A stretch of DNA of 64,000 nt from Campylobacter canadensis (GTDB taxonomy: Bacteria > Campylobacterota > Campylobacteria > Campylobacterales > Campylobacteraceae): positions 1,178,001 to 1,242,000 of the forward strand of contig NZ_CP035946.1 of NCBI RefSeq assembly GCF_013177655.1, given 5' to 3'. The position numbers were made by a program, and so were the translations under genes. This document shows, in pieces, positions 9,515-20,000 of this stretch. Below the pieces are notes generated by a model. The model worked only from the letters and a program-made list of their open reading frames with translations. It was not told the DNA's origin and did no database searches. Within the stretch, counting starts at the first letter, position 1. The number at the start of each line of letters is the position of its first letter.

Positions 9515-10436
9515 TTTTATTGATGAATTAAAAAATAAAAACAATCTTTTAGCCTTTTCTTACGGTAGTGATAGCACTGCATTATTTTATATTCTAGAGC
9601 AAAATAAAATTCATTTTGACCTTGCCTTAGTTAATTACAAATTAAGAAAAAGTGCTGATTTAGAAGAGCAATCAGCACAAATACTAGCACAAAAATACAA
9701 TAAAAAAATACACATAAAACATTTTAAAGGTGTTTTTAGTGAGCAAAGGGCAAAAGATTTTAGGTATGATTTTTTTGATAATTTAATGAAAGATTATGAT
9801 AATTTAATAATAGCACATAACCTAAATGATAAATTTGAATGGTTTTTAATGCAGCTTAGTAAAGGTGCTGGACTTTGCAATCTAATTGATTTTACAAGCA
9901 ACAAAACAAAAAATCACTACAAAATAATAAAGCCATTAATTAATGTTACAAAAGAAGAAATAATTACTTTTTTAAAAGATAACAATATTTTTTATTTTAA
10001 TGATGAAAGTAATTTTGATAAAAAATATAAAAGAAATGAAATTAGACTTGATTTTTCCAATGAATTTATTAAGCGTTACTCAAGTGGAGTAAGAAAAAGC
10101 TTTGAATTTTTAGAAGAAGACAATAAAGAATTATTGGGCAGTACAATAGAATTTAAAAAAGCCCTAGTTTGCACTACTTTTAACGGTGTATTAAAGGCTG
10201 TTAAAAAATTTTCTTATCTTTTAAGTCTAAAGCAAATAATAGAAATTAAACAAGAATTAAATAAAAATAAACAAATTCAAATAAATACAGGTAAAGAAAA
10301 AAACATTTGCATTTGCTTGTGGGGTAATCATTTTTATGTATTTTTAAAAGAAGATATCAAACTTACAAAAAAGCAAAAAGACAAAGCTAGATTATTAAAA
10401 CTTCCACCACTTTTAAGGGCTATATATTTTTCATAA
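9486..10436 (+). CDS. tilS: tRNA(Ile)-lysidine synthase
   Basis: Converts the wobble C of tRNA-Ile(CAU) to lysidine, essential for AUA decoding. The PP-loop reads SYGSDST (residues 25-31; consensus SGGxDSx), followed by the family's NEIR-type KRNEIRLDF block. 316 residues, a short single-domain form as in other epsilonproteobacteria. The longest frame starts at TTG 9486 inside rimO; another TTG at 9504 would give six residues fewer. There is no ATG near, so the start is uncertain. rimO-tilS adjacency is known from C. jejuni. Confidence 0.92.
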   Translation: MQRHLNLQIDFIDELKNKNNLLAFSYGSDSTALFYILEQNKIHFDLALVNYKLRKSADLEEQSAQILAQKYNKKIHIKHFKGVFSEQRAKDFRYDFFDNLMKDYDNLIIAHNLNDKFEWFLMQLSKGAGLCNLIDFTSNKTKNHYKIIKPLINVTKEEIITFLKDNNIFYFNDESNFDKKYKRNEIRLDFSNEFIKRYSSGVRKSFEFLEEDNKELLGSTIEFKKALVCTTFNGVLKAVKKFSYLLSLKQIIEIKQELNKNKQIQINTGKEKNICICLWGNHFYVFLKEDIKLTKKQKDKARLLKLPPLLRAIYFS

Positions 10437-10437
10437 A

Positions 10438-10453
10438 TTGCACCAAAGTGCAA
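10438..10453. promoter_or_regulatory. Inverted repeat between tilS and the adhesin gene
   Basis: TTGCAC-caaa-GTGCAA, a perfect six-base inverted repeat one base after the tilS stop, in the 78-base gap before the adhesin. It has no T-run, so it is a weak terminator candidate; an operator is the alternative. Function not determined. Confidence 0.35.
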
Positions 10454-10514
10454 ACAGTATTTAATAAAAGTTACTTTAATTACAACATAAATTACTTTTT
10501 TTAAGGGGGACAAA

Positions 10515-13500
10515 ATGTCTATAAGTGCAAAAGTTAAAAACCTAGTTGGCGAAGCTAAAGTTATAAATAACGATGGCGAAAGAATTTTAAACAATGGCGA
10601 TGAGCTTATTTTAGGAGATTTAGTTCAATCACTAGATGCAAATTCAAGCTTAGATTTAGAATTAACAAATGGAAAAATCATTCACCTTGCAGGAAAAGAA
10701 GTTGTAAAACTTGATTCAAGTGTTTTAAATGATGAAAATCTTTCAGATGTAAGCGAAATTGATGATAAAATTAATGCAGTTTTATCAAATATCTTAGCAA
10801 ATAACGAAATTCCACAAGAATTAGATGCAACTGCAGCAGGTGATAATGCTGTTTTAGGTGCAGGAGCTAGTTTAAGCCAAAGCGAATTTTTACAATCAGG
10901 TAGCGAAAGCAAGGTTAGTGCTGATGTAAATAGCATAAATGCACAAAACATAGCAACAACTAACGCAGCAAATAGCGTAAATACAATTGCAATTAATACA
11001 ACAAATGCTGTTAATAATGTTGCAAACGAAGGTAATATCAATAACGATAATGCTAACAACGCTAACGAAGATAATACAAATAATGGCACTACCGATAACG
11101 GTAACCAAGATAATAATGAAGGTAATGCAGGAAACGAAGGTAATACCGATAACGGAAATACTGAAAACGGTGGCAATACTAATAACGGTAACACTGAAAA
11201 TGGTGGCAATGCTGATAACGGTAATACTGAAAACAGTGGCAATACTGATAACGGTAGCGATACTGATAACGGTAGCAACACTGAAAATGGTAGCGAAAAT
11301 AATGGCAACAACACTGAAAACGGTGGCAATACTGAAAACGGTAACAATGAAAATGGCGATAACACTAATAACGGCGGTAACAACAACGACAATACTGAAA
11401 AACCAGCTGCAAATATTGATTTAATTAAAAAAGATGGTAGTGTAGCTACAAGTGAAGAAATATTAAAAGATACTGAATATACAGTTAAAATTGAAAATTT
11501 AGAAGCAAATAAAACTTATATAGTTGAAATTTATGATATTAGTAATGATAGCAATACCACAACTACAAGAACAATAGAAATTACAACTGATGAAAATGGT
11601 GTTGGTTATAAAACTATTGGAAAAGAAAATATTTTAAATATTGACAATTTAGATAATGGTACAATAAGCTTTACAGTAAAAGATAAAGCAACAAATGAAA
11701 CTATTATTGAAAAAACTTACAACATTGATACAGTTGCTCCAGAAATTCAAATTGAAAATTGCGAGCTTAACAATACACAACCAGCAACAGTAAATGCTGA
11801 TTTAAATATTAAAAATGCTGATAAGGTTTATTTAGTTAAAGAAGATGGAACTAAGATTGAATTAATTTCATCTGCAACAGAAAATAAAACTTATAATGTA
11901 AGTTTTGAATATTCTGAAAATGCAAAAATTATAGCTGTTGATAAAGCAGGAAATGAAAGCAGTGTAAGTGTTGATGAATATTTAAATGCAAATAATCAAG
12001 TAGAAGAAAGCCCAGAATATTCATTTATAATAGTTGATAATGTTACAGGAGAAAAAGTTGTTAGTGAAAAAGCTACAAATCATCTTGATTACAGTGTTAA
12101 GGTTGTTGGTGCTAAAGCTAATGAAAAATTAACTATTGACATTGCTTATATTGATGAAAACAACCAAATTAAGTCAGTTAAAGTTGAAAATGTAGTTGCT
12201 AATGAAAAAGGCGAAGCAAATCTAAATATCGATTTTAGTAAAATTCAAGCAGGTAAATTTGAAGCAGGTCATTTTGAAGGAAATAATTTTGTTGTTAAAG
12301 TTAGTGGAGAAACAAGTGGTAGTGCAAATGAATTTGAACACGATTTACAACAAACAATAACAATTGATAATATTTTCAATATGAATTTAGTTAAATTTGA
12401 AAGTAATGCTGATTCAAGTACTAAATTTGATTTTTATTTTGATGAAAAAACAACAGCAAATATTATTGACAAAGATGGCAATGTAACTCAAATGGTATTT
12501 GAAAAAGGAACACATACTATTGAAATTGCTGATATTAATAATGCTCATATTGACTTTTTTGATAAAGCAGGTAATGAAAAAAGCTATAGCCTAGCTAATG
12601 AAGTTAATAACTATTTTGGTATTTATGATGAAAATGGTAATTTAGCAAATGGTAGTTTAAATGCTCAAAATTACACATTTAAAGGTAAAGCTTATCCAAA
12701 CGAAACTTACAAAATTCACTTAAATGCACAAGATACAACAACAGGTAAATGGACAGAATTTACAAAAGAAGTTAAAGCTGATGCAAAAGGTTATTACGAA
12801 TTAACAATAGACTTTAAAAAAGACTTCCCAGGTTTTGATGGAGATAAGGCTAATATTAAAATTGACTTTACAGGAAATGATTTAGCTAGCGAACTTCATA
12901 AGTCATTTGGTATTGATACAACTGCTCCACAAATTAAAATTGATAGCTATGAAAGCAATGAAGATAATAGCTTTAATTTAATAGTTGATATTAAAGGTAA
13001 GGCTGAAAAAGTTGTAGCGATTTTACCAAGTGGAAAAGAAGTTGAATTAACTTATCAAATAATTGATACAAAAAATGGACAAGCAGAAAAATATGTAGCT
13101 AATAATATTAGTCCTTTTGAAGAAGGTATTAAAATCATTGCTACAGATAAAGTTGGAAATAAAAGTGAAATCAGCTTAGATGATTTTATTGCTAGTCAAA
13201 ATCCAAGCGAAGATGTAACACCACCACACCACGAAGAAATCCACGATGGAATTTACGCTTCAAAAATTACTGATTACAACACAGGTAAAGAAATCCACGA
13301 TACAACAAATAGCAATAATATTACTATCGTTGGTGGTGGTGCAAAAGCAGGAAGTACAATTAGCATTGTTATTAAGTATCCAAATGGTGGAGAAGATGTA
13401 ACTTATACTTGGCCACAAAGCTTATTTAAAGCAGATAAAGATGGTAACTTTAAATTAGATATTAAAATCTCTCCAGAGCAAGGAAATTATAAAATTTACT

Positions 13501-15752
13501 TATTTGATGGAAAAATTACAACAGGCGAAGGTTTAACATCTTTAAAACCACAAGTAAGCTTTACTTATGATAAAAATTATACAGAAAGCAATACTCAAGA
13601 ACAACCTAATAATCCTGATGATATTGTTGATACTAAACCAGAAAATAAACCAGAAGATACTCCAAGTAATGACGCTCAAACAGCAGATTTTAATCATATT
13701 AAAATTGATAGCATTACTTATGTTAATGGCGAAGCTTTATCTAATGAAAACAACTCAATGGTATGGCAAATTCACGCAAGTGGAGCTACTCCAAATCATG
13801 CTGTTGCTATGAAGATAATTGCTCCAAATGGTAAAGAAGTTTATTGGGGATATGGCGGAGTTATACCACCAATTGTAGCTGATAAAGATGGTAACTTTAC
13901 TTATAACTTAAAGCTTTATGATGTAAATAATCCTGTATTAAGCGGAGAATATAAAATATCTTTTGTTGATATTCATACTAATACAAATTATGTAGATGAT
14001 TTTAATGATTCTATTACATTTACAGAAAACTTTGTATCAAACAACGCTCAAGCAGATACAGAATATGCAATAAATAACGATTCACATTCAACTAAGATTG
14101 ATGAAATCATCAATAATAATGATGGTACTTACACAATCAAAGGACACGGAGCTAATAAAGATGGACTAACCTATGTTAGTATAAATGGAGAAAGCCTAAT
14201 TGATACAGCTAAAAATAAACATTATTTTGATGCAGATAATAATGGCAATTTCTCATACACAGTTAAATTAAATCCAGGCGATACAATAGTATTATTAAAC
14301 CCTGATGAAACATTAAATTTCAACACTCAAGCTAGAATTCCAGGCGATGCTAGTGTAGATAACTCACATACAGCAATTAATTCTTATGTTTATGATATTG
14401 TAAGCTTTAGTGCAAATAATCAAATCTTAGGCAAAGAAACTAATTCAACCTTTATTGAAGTAAATTGCAAATCAAACGGAGTAAATGGCTTTGCAACTTT
14501 ATGGGTAAAATATCCAAACGGAGATATTTATTCACTAAATTCAACAGGGGAAATAAATAGCGATGGTTCGTTTAAATTCTATGTTGATTTTGCAACTCTT
14601 TATGGAACAAATGAAAATCATTCAACAATAAAAGATGGCAAATATGAATTTGCAGCAGTTAAAAATGGTTATGTTCCAAGTGATGCTGACTTTAAAGGTA
14701 CAATTATCTTTAATGAACATTATGAAGCAAGTAATACAAATGCTGATTCAAACGGCTTTTACAATGATGGACATATCGTTAAACTTGATAAAATTGAAAA
14801 CATTAGCGAAGATGCAGTTTATAAAACAATTAAACTTGCAGGACACGGCGGAAGAGATGGAGAATTTGTATGGGTAATGATTGAGCATCCAAACGGACAT
14901 AAAGATTATATTCCTGATATGTCAGCTCATAAACAATACACAGAAGCAAGAGCTGATGGTAGCTGGGATATTACTTTAAAATTACCTAAAGATGGAACTT
15001 ATAAGTTCTACTTATTTAATAACGACCAAGCAATGAGCCATGAAACAAATGATTATCATGCAAGCATTGATTTAAAACCTGTTTTAGGCAATGAATTTAA
15101 CAACGATGCACAATATGGTGTAAAACTAGATGAAATGATAAACAATAATGGCGAAATCATTCTAAAAGGACACGGAGCAAAAGCTTACGATAATGTTTAT
15201 ATTCAAATTAAACATCCTGATGGAAAACTTGATAGTATTGATGATATTTTACATAATAAACACTATGTAGAATCAAATCAAGATGGTAGCTGGCAAACTA
15301 CAATTAAGCTAAGTACTGATGGTAAATATGAGTTTTATTTATATAATTCTAATGAAGAACTAAGCCATAAAACAAGCCACGCTTCAACAGAAGTAACAGG
15401 CGTTAGCACTGTAATTAGCGAAATTGATGTTATTCAATATACCGATGGTTCAACTTCGCAAGAACACGCACAAGATAACTCTAAGCAAATTGATGTTATT
15501 CAATACACTGATGGAACACACAATAAAGAAGGTATTTCATTAAATAAAGTAGCTAATATTAGCCTAGCAAGTGAAGAAAGCAAACCAAGCTTAGACAAAG
15601 ATGACTTACTTGATAGCGCTAAAGATTTATTTGGTGCTAAGATAGCTCCTGCAAGTAGCCATAGCGATGATAGTGTAAGCATTGCAAACTTTGATACAAA
15701 CAAAGAATTGCATAATCTTAATGATGAATTAAGCAAGCATAATCACTTCTAA
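10515..15752 (+). CDS. Giant repeat adhesin with LapA-like retention module
   Basis: 1745 residues without a Sec signal. Residues 1-70 resemble the LapA/BapA-type retention module (VGEAKVINNDGERILNNGD, then LTNGKIIHLAG), which plugs the outer-membrane channel during type I secretion. TAAG at 106-109 matches the LapG cleavage motif. Residues ~175-295 are an Asn/Gly/Glu/Asp low-complexity linker. The rest is a series of beta-sandwich (Ig-like) units, for example related blocks starting KIDEII, KLDKIE and KLDEMI, each with GHG and DGSW or DGNF. DVIQYTDG occurs twice near the C-terminus. No GGxGxD RTX nonapeptides are seen, unusual for LapA-type proteins. RBS AAGGGGG precedes ATG 10515; a strong terminator follows. 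Probable cell-surface adhesin; no ABC exporter, LapG or LapD gene is in the window. Confidence 0.82.
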   Translation: MSISAKVKNLVGEAKVINNDGERILNNGDELILGDLVQSLDANSSLDLELTNGKIIHLAGKEVVKLDSSVLNDENLSDVSEIDDKINAVLSNILANNEIPQELDATAAGDNAVLGAGASLSQSEFLQSGSESKVSADVNSINAQNIATTNAANSVNTIAINTTNAVNNVANEGNINNDNANNANEDNTNNGTTDNGNQDNNEGNAGNEGNTDNGNTENGGNTNNGNTENGGNADNGNTENSGNTDNGSDTDNGSNTENGSENNGNNTENGGNTENGNNENGDNTNNGGNNNDNTEKPAANIDLIKKDGSVATSEEILKDTEYTVKIENLEANKTYIVEIYDISNDSNTTTTRTIEITTDENGVGYKTIGKENILNIDNLDNGTISFTVKDKATNETIIEKTYNIDTVAPEIQIENCELNNTQPATVNADLNIKNADKVYLVKEDGTKIELISSATENKTYNVSFEYSENAKIIAVDKAGNESSVSVDEYLNANNQVEESPEYSFIIVDNVTGEKVVSEKATNHLDYSVKVVGAKANEKLTIDIAYIDENNQIKSVKVENVVANEKGEANLNIDFSKIQAGKFEAGHFEGNNFVVKVSGETSGSANEFEHDLQQTITIDNIFNMNLVKFESNADSSTKFDFYFDEKTTANIIDKDGNVTQMVFEKGTHTIEIADINNAHIDFFDKAGNEKSYSLANEVNNYFGIYDENGNLANGSLNAQNYTFKGKAYPNETYKIHLNAQDTTTGKWTEFTKEVKADAKGYYELTIDFKKDFPGFDGDKANIKIDFTGNDLASELHKSFGIDTTAPQIKIDSYESNEDNSFNLIVDIKGKAEKVVAILPSGKEVELTYQIIDTKNGQAEKYVANNISPFEEGIKIIATDKVGNKSEISLDDFIASQNPSEDVTPPHHEEIHDGIYASKITDYNTGKEIHDTTNSNNITIVGGGAKAGSTISIVIKYPNGGEDVTYTWPQSLFKADKDGNFKLDIKISPEQGNYKIYLFDGKITTGEGLTSLKPQVSFTYDKNYTESNTQEQPNNPDDIVDTKPENKPEDTPSNDAQTADFNHIKIDSITYVNGEALSNENNSMVWQIHASGATPNHAVAMKIIAPNGKEVYWGYGGVIPPIVADKDGNFTYNLKLYDVNNPVLSGEYKISFVDIHTNTNYVDDFNDSITFTENFVSNNAQADTEYAINNDSHSTKIDEIINNNDGTYTIKGHGANKDGLTYVSINGESLIDTAKNKHYFDADNNGNFSYTVKLNPGDTIVLLNPDETLNFNTQARIPGDASVDNSHTAINSYVYDIVSFSANNQILGKETNSTFIEVNCKSNGVNGFATLWVKYPNGDIYSLNSTGEINSDGSFKFYVDFATLYGTNENHSTIKDGKYEFAAVKNGYVPSDADFKGTIIFNEHYEASNTNADSNGFYNDGHIVKLDKIENISEDAVYKTIKLAGHGGRDGEFVWVMIEHPNGHKDYIPDMSAHKQYTEARADGSWDITLKLPKDGTYKFYLFNNDQAMSHETNDYHASIDLKPVLGNEFNNDAQYGVKLDEMINNNGEIILKGHGAKAYDNVYIQIKHPDGKLDSIDDILHNKHYVESNQDGSWQTTIKLSTDGKYEFYLYNSNEELSHKTSHASTEVTGVSTVISEIDVIQYTDGSTSQEHAQDNSKQIDVIQYTDGTHNKEGISLNKVANISLASEESKPSLDKDDLLDSAKDLFGAKIAPASSHSDDSVSIANFDTNKELHNLNDELSKHNHF
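11081..11400 (+). repeat. Low-complexity Asn-Gly-rich coding repeat
   Basis: Imperfect tandem units of about 12-24 bases (AATACTGAAAACGGTGGC type) encode NTENGGNTDNG-like linkers of the adhesin. Units differ by whole codons, so expansion or contraction would keep the frame. It creates long spurious open frames on the other strand. Confidence 0.85.
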
Positions 15753-15757
15753 TCTTT

Positions 15758-15788
15758 AAGCCTATTAGAAAATCTAATAGGCTTTTTT
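15758..15788 (+). terminator. Rho-independent terminator of the adhesin gene
   Basis: Perfect 12-base stem AAGCCTATTAGA / TCTAATAGGCTT with a three-base loop and a run of T, six bases after the adhesin stop. It separates the adhesin from the tRNA and barrel gene. Confidence 0.93.
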
Positions 15789-15828
15789 CAAATTACTTTT
15801 AGCTTTTCTTTATATAATTAACCTTTTA

Positions 15829-15903
15829 GATTCTGTAACTCAGTGGTAGAGTGTTACCTTGACATGGTAAAAGTCGTTGGTTCAAGTCCAATCAGAATCA
15901 CCA
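15829..15903 (+). tRNA. tRNA-Val(GAC)
   Basis: 75 bases including an encoded CCA. The acceptor stem GATTCTG pairs with CAGAATC, the T-arm GTTGG-TTCAAGT-CCAAT is standard, and the anticodon arm TTACC-TTGACAT-GGTAA places GAC at 15861-15863. It stands between the adhesin terminator and the barrel gene, a single tRNA inside an accessory locus. Confidence 0.95.
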
Positions 15904-15922
15904 TTATTTTACAAGGGGAGCA

Positions 15923-17245
15923 ATGAGAAAATATTTATTAACAATTTTATCTTTATCAACAGTATTATTTGCAAATAATCAAGAGTTAGTAAATCAAACA
16001 ATGCAAGCTTATAAAGCTAGAGATTGGAAAAATACTTATTATTTTGCTGAACAAATTTGTAAAATTGATTGCTCTGGTGTGGATTTAAACCTAATTATTG
16101 GTCAAAGTGCAACTCAACTAGGCTTAAACGATGAAGCTTTAGCTGCCTTTGATAGAGTTTTAATTTATGATGAAAACAACATTGAAGCACAATTGCAAAG
16201 TGCTTTAATATATAAAAATACTTCAAATATTATGCTTTTACAAGCACAAATTGAAAGCTTGATTAAACAAGAACATAATTTAAACGATAATCAAAAAAGA
16301 GCTTTATATATATTAACTCAAGAATTAAGAAAAATGAAATATGAAAAAGACACCTATGGTCTATATGCTAGTATTAGTGCTGGAGTTAATTATGATAAAA
16401 ATCCTAAAAAAGGAAACAATAATGTAATAAAATTAAGCCATTTTTTTGGTAATTTACTTATACAAAATTCTCAAGAAAAAGCAGCATCAAGTTATATAGC
16501 AAATTTTAATATTGGTTATCTAAAAAATTTAAATGATAGTTATAATATTGATTTAAATGTTAATTACTATCATAAAAAATATTTTAAACCAGAAAGACAA
16601 AATTATTCTAACTTAGATGTAGCTACTGTATCTTTAAGTAATACTTTTACATTAAATGAAGATTTAAACTTTAATATTTTAAGCTCTTATGATTATTCAA
16701 AATTATTAAGAAAAAAATATTTATCATCTTTGTATTTTGATGCAAGTTTAAGCTATAATATAAAATCAAATTTTATTTTATCTCTTGGCTCTAGCTATCA
16801 AAAAGCTGATTTTTTAAGAGATGATTTAAAAGATGATAATTATAAACATATAAGTTTTTATGGTTTAGCAAGGTATTATTTTAGCACATCATATTATTAT
16901 CTAAAATTAGCTTATGATATTGAAAAAGCAAAAGAAATATCACAAAGCTTAAATTCAGATTATAAAGAATATCAAGCAAGTCTTGGTGCGTATTATCTTT
17001 TACTAGAAGATAGTGCTTTTAAATTAGATTTTACTTACTATAAAGATTTATATAAAAAATATTCAGCAGCCTTTGATAGTAAAAGAAAAGATGATGTTTA
17101 TAAAATATCAAGCACTACTGAATTTACATATTCAAAACACATAAGTGTGCAGCTTGATTTAGCTTACCAAATACAAAAATCAAATCAAGCCTTGTATTCT
17201 TATGAAAATTATTTAATGAGTTTAATTTATAGATATAAATTCTAA
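15923..17245 (+). CDS. TPR-like plus outer-membrane beta-barrel protein (Slam/DUF560-like)
   Basis: 440 residues. Signal peptide 1-17 (VLFANN). Residues ~20-150 are helical with TPR character (QSATQLGLNDEALAAFDRVL). From ~155 the sequence alternates in long amphipathic strands (YASISAGVNYD, LDLAYQIQ) and ends in RYKF, the aromatic C-terminus of outer-membrane barrels. This periplasmic-TPR plus ~14-strand-barrel plan is that of Slam/DUF560 proteins, which move lipoproteins or exoproteins across the outer membrane. RBS GGGGAG. The FecR-domain gene follows after 11 bases, so they probably function together. Family assignment is inferred from architecture only. Confidence 0.6.
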   Translation: MRKYLLTILSLSTVLFANNQELVNQTMQAYKARDWKNTYYFAEQICKIDCSGVDLNLIIGQSATQLGLNDEALAAFDRVLIYDENNIEAQLQSALIYKNTSNIMLLQAQIESLIKQEHNLNDNQKRALYILTQELRKMKYEKDTYGLYASISAGVNYDKNPKKGNNNVIKLSHFFGNLLIQNSQEKAASSYIANFNIGYLKNLNDSYNIDLNVNYYHKKYFKPERQNYSNLDVATVSLSNTFTLNEDLNFNILSSYDYSKLLRKKYLSSLYFDASLSYNIKSNFILSLGSSYQKADFLRDDLKDDNYKHISFYGLARYYFSTSYYYLKLAYDIEKAKEISQSLNSDYKEYQASLGAYYLLLEDSAFKLDFTYYKDLYKKYSAAFDSKRKDDVYKISSTTEFTYSKHISVQLDLAYQIQKSNQALYSYENYLMSLIYRYKF

Positions 17246-17256
17246 AGGAGTCAAAA

Positions 17257-19977
17257 ATGAAAAGGCTTTTGTTGTTAGTGTTTTTTGTAATAAGCGCTTT
17301 TGCTAATGTTGGAAAAGTTATCGCAATAAAAGGCGATGCTAGTGCAAATTCTGCTAATGGTGTAAAAAGAATATTACAAATTAATAGTGAAATTTTTGAA
17401 AACGATATCATTATAACTGGTAAAAATGCAAAACTTCAAATTGTGTTTATTGACAATACCGTTACAACCATTGGTAAAAACACAACATTAAATGTAAAAG
17501 AATACTACATTGATGGTAAAAATTCTAAAGTGGAGCTTGAAGTTAATCAAGGTTCATTTAAGGTTATCACAGGGCAAATCTCAAAACTTGCAAGAGAGAA
17601 TTTTAAACTTAGAGCAAAGACTGCTACTATTGGGATTCGTGGAACTGTATTTGTTGGAGAGGTTAGCGATAAATTAAATAAAGTTGCTTGTTTAAAGGGT
17701 GCAATTGATGTAAAAATAGGAAATGTAAGCAATAGAATTAATGCTGGAAAACAAATTTCTTATACAAATAAATATATTTCAAAAATTGAAAATGTAAAAT
17801 TAGATGAATTTAGCGAATTTAAATCAGAAACTCAAAGTAAAACAGAGCAAGTAAAAGCAAAAGAAAACACTAAAGATAAAGAAAACGATACAAAACAAAA
17901 TAATGAAAATAATGATACTGTAAAAGAAAATAATATCGAAGCAAAAGAAAGTACTAACAATCAAACAACACAAGAAATTATGGATAATACAAATTATAAA
18001 GAAAACAATGACACTTTACAAGCAAAAGACGGTGTAATAAACATTAATGCAAATCAAACTAACAACAACAATATAAATAATATTCCTAATTCTGATAACA
18101 AAAATACAATAAAAACAGATGTTTTAGAAAATAAACAAAGTGAGAACATTGATAATATTCATGATAAAATATCAAATGTTGCTATTAATGATGATAGTAT
18201 AAAAGAAGATGCTTTAACTAAACCTTATATACCAAGCACACCAAAACCAGTAGTTCCAAAACCACAAGCTCCTAAAGAAAAATTAAAAGACAATAATTAT
18301 TATTCAAATAATCTTGCGGTACTTAATTTAAACCTTGAAAAAAATCCTGTTGTAAGCATTTTTAATAATTATAAAAAATTAATCATTGATTTTAAAAATA
18401 ACACTTTAACTGAAGAAGCAATAATTAATGAGAATGGTAAGGAAAAAATTGCAAGTTATAAATATGCAATTGGAAATTTTGCTTTTAATGAGACAAATAA
18501 AAATTATGTAATTGATGCAAGTTCATTGGTGGATAATTCAACTCATACAAACAATGCAAACAATAAAATAACAATATCAATTAATGCTGATAAAAATAAC
18601 TTCACATTAAAAGCTGATAATTTAACCTTATTTACAGAACTTAATGGAAAAAATATAGATTTTAAGAGCAACTCATCAAGTAATTTTCAAAAAATTAATG
18701 ATAATTATGATAAAAAAACAGATAAATTCAACAAAGGTAAATTTTATTATGTAAATGATGAAAGTAATGCTACTTCAGGTTTTAATGTAAATTTAGAAAA
18801 AGATACTTTTACTTATTTTAATGGTAATTTAATACTTGATTATAGTAATAAAGGTTATTTGAAAAAATATCTTTTCCAAAAAAATGGTTATATGAAAAAC
18901 CCAATAGCAATCAACGAATATATGCCTGTAAACATAACAAAAAGTAAAGATGCTGATGGAAATAATGTATTTTTTCTTGTTGAAGATTACTATTTAAAAG
19001 ATGGTATAAATAACAATATAATTATTACATTTAATGAAAATTCTGCAAATGTTCAAGGTAATTTGCAACACGCTTTATATTACCTAAATGGTAGAGATAT
19101 TTTAGTAGATAATAAAAATGGTGATAAATTCACATCACTTTTACAAAATTATGGCTACAATGCGGAAAAATCTTTTGAAAAAGCAAAGGCTAATTTGATT
19201 GATAAAATAAACGCAAATTCAAAGCTAAAAGCAAGTTATTATAAATCAGAACACGGTGTTTTAAAAATTGACCCTAGTACTTACAAATTCACATATTACA
19301 CAATTGATGCTAGTAAAGAATATGTTGTAAGCTATAGTTATTACACTACTTTAAATGCAAAAGATAATTATAAAGATATAAATATAGTAATTTATAATTT
19401 CGGTAAAATAACAGATAATAATCAACAAAATAACGAATATGTGCATAATGCTATTAGAGCTGATGATAGCACAGCTTTATTTAATCTTGAAAACGAAAAG
19501 TATAAAGATAATAAATTGGTTATTAGCGATGAAAAAGAGTTTAATAAAATTGCAGAATCTTTTGAAAGAAAGCATTATGAACAATTAAAGAATTTAATAG
19601 AACTAAGCTCTAATGATGGTGGTTATGTAAAATTAGAAGCTAATAAAGATGCTTTTTATATGAAGGCTCCAAGCAAAAACGATGTAAATAAAAACTTAGA
19701 ATTAAACATTAAAAGACAAAACAACACAATCTACAGAAATGCAAAATATGATAAATTAAGCATAAAAGATAGTATTAATTTAGATAAGCAATTTAAAAAT
19801 AATATTGATATTGCTGACAAAAAATTTGAATATAAATACAAAGATAAAGATATCTCTTTTGAAGTTGAAAATATCAATAAATCTTTTAATAATTACAATG
19901 TAGATGCTAGTGTTAATTTTGGAAATACAAAGGTGGAAAATAATGATAAAAACTATCAACTATATTATAAAAAATAA
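17257..19977 (+). CDS. Large exported FecR-domain protein
   Basis: 906 residues. Signal peptide ~1-16 (FVISAFA). Residues ~17-150 form a FecR-type beta domain (VGKVIAIKGDA, NDIIITGKNAKLQIVFID, KTATIGIRGTVFVGEV), here without a membrane anchor or sigma-regulatory partner. Residues ~190-330 are a disordered Asn/Glu/Lys/Thr linker ending in a Pro-rich stretch (PSTPKPVVPKPQAPKEK). The remaining ~570 residues are beta-rich and rich in Lys, Asn and Tyr, and I do not recognise them. It follows the barrel protein by 11 bases, RBS AAAGGAG. Probably a secreted or surface partner of that barrel; the paralogue downstream is broken. Confidence 0.7.
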   Translation: MKRLLLLVFFVISAFANVGKVIAIKGDASANSANGVKRILQINSEIFENDIIITGKNAKLQIVFIDNTVTTIGKNTTLNVKEYYIDGKNSKVELEVNQGSFKVITGQISKLARENFKLRAKTATIGIRGTVFVGEVSDKLNKVACLKGAIDVKIGNVSNRINAGKQISYTNKYISKIENVKLDEFSEFKSETQSKTEQVKAKENTKDKENDTKQNNENNDTVKENNIEAKESTNNQTTQEIMDNTNYKENNDTLQAKDGVININANQTNNNNINNIPNSDNKNTIKTDVLENKQSENIDNIHDKISNVAINDDSIKEDALTKPYIPSTPKPVVPKPQAPKEKLKDNNYYSNNLAVLNLNLEKNPVVSIFNNYKKLIIDFKNNTLTEEAIINENGKEKIASYKYAIGNFAFNETNKNYVIDASSLVDNSTHTNNANNKITISINADKNNFTLKADNLTLFTELNGKNIDFKSNSSSNFQKINDNYDKKTDKFNKGKFYYVNDESNATSGFNVNLEKDTFTYFNGNLILDYSNKGYLKKYLFQKNGYMKNPIAINEYMPVNITKSKDADGNNVFFLVEDYYLKDGINNNIIITFNENSANVQGNLQHALYYLNGRDILVDNKNGDKFTSLLQNYGYNAEKSFEKAKANLIDKINANSKLKASYYKSEHGVLKIDPSTYKFTYYTIDASKEYVVSYSYYTTLNAKDNYKDINIVIYNFGKITDNNQQNNEYVHNAIRADDSTALFNLENEKYKDNKLVISDEKEFNKIAESFERKHYEQLKNLIELSSNDGGYVKLEANKDAFYMKAPSKNDVNKNLELNIKRQNNTIYRNAKYDKLSIKDSINLDKQFKNNIDIADKKFEYKYKDKDISFEVENINKSFNNYNVDASVNFGNTKVENNDKNYQLYYKK

Positions 19978-20000
19978 ATAATTTAATTTTAGGGGTGTAA

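Noticed and set aside
10682..11392. 236-codon open frame on the minus strand, Leu/Ser/Pro-rich
   Set aside because: It is antisense to the low-complexity Asn-Gly repeat of the adhesin; the repeat removes stops in several frames. No ribosome site and a repetitive, unnatural composition.
11081..11400. Short tandem units resembling a CRISPR array
   Set aside because: Units are directly adjacent, of variable length and in-frame codon repeats, with no unique spacers and no cas genes.
10987..11424. 145-codon plus-strand frame, Ile/Thr-rich
   Set aside because: Shifted reading of the same coding repeat in the adhesin; the overlapping 1745-codon frame is clearly the real one.
15829..15903. tRNA-Val as an attachment site of an integrated island
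   Set aside because: No duplicated tRNA 3' end and no integrase were found in the window, although the surrounding genes are accessory.
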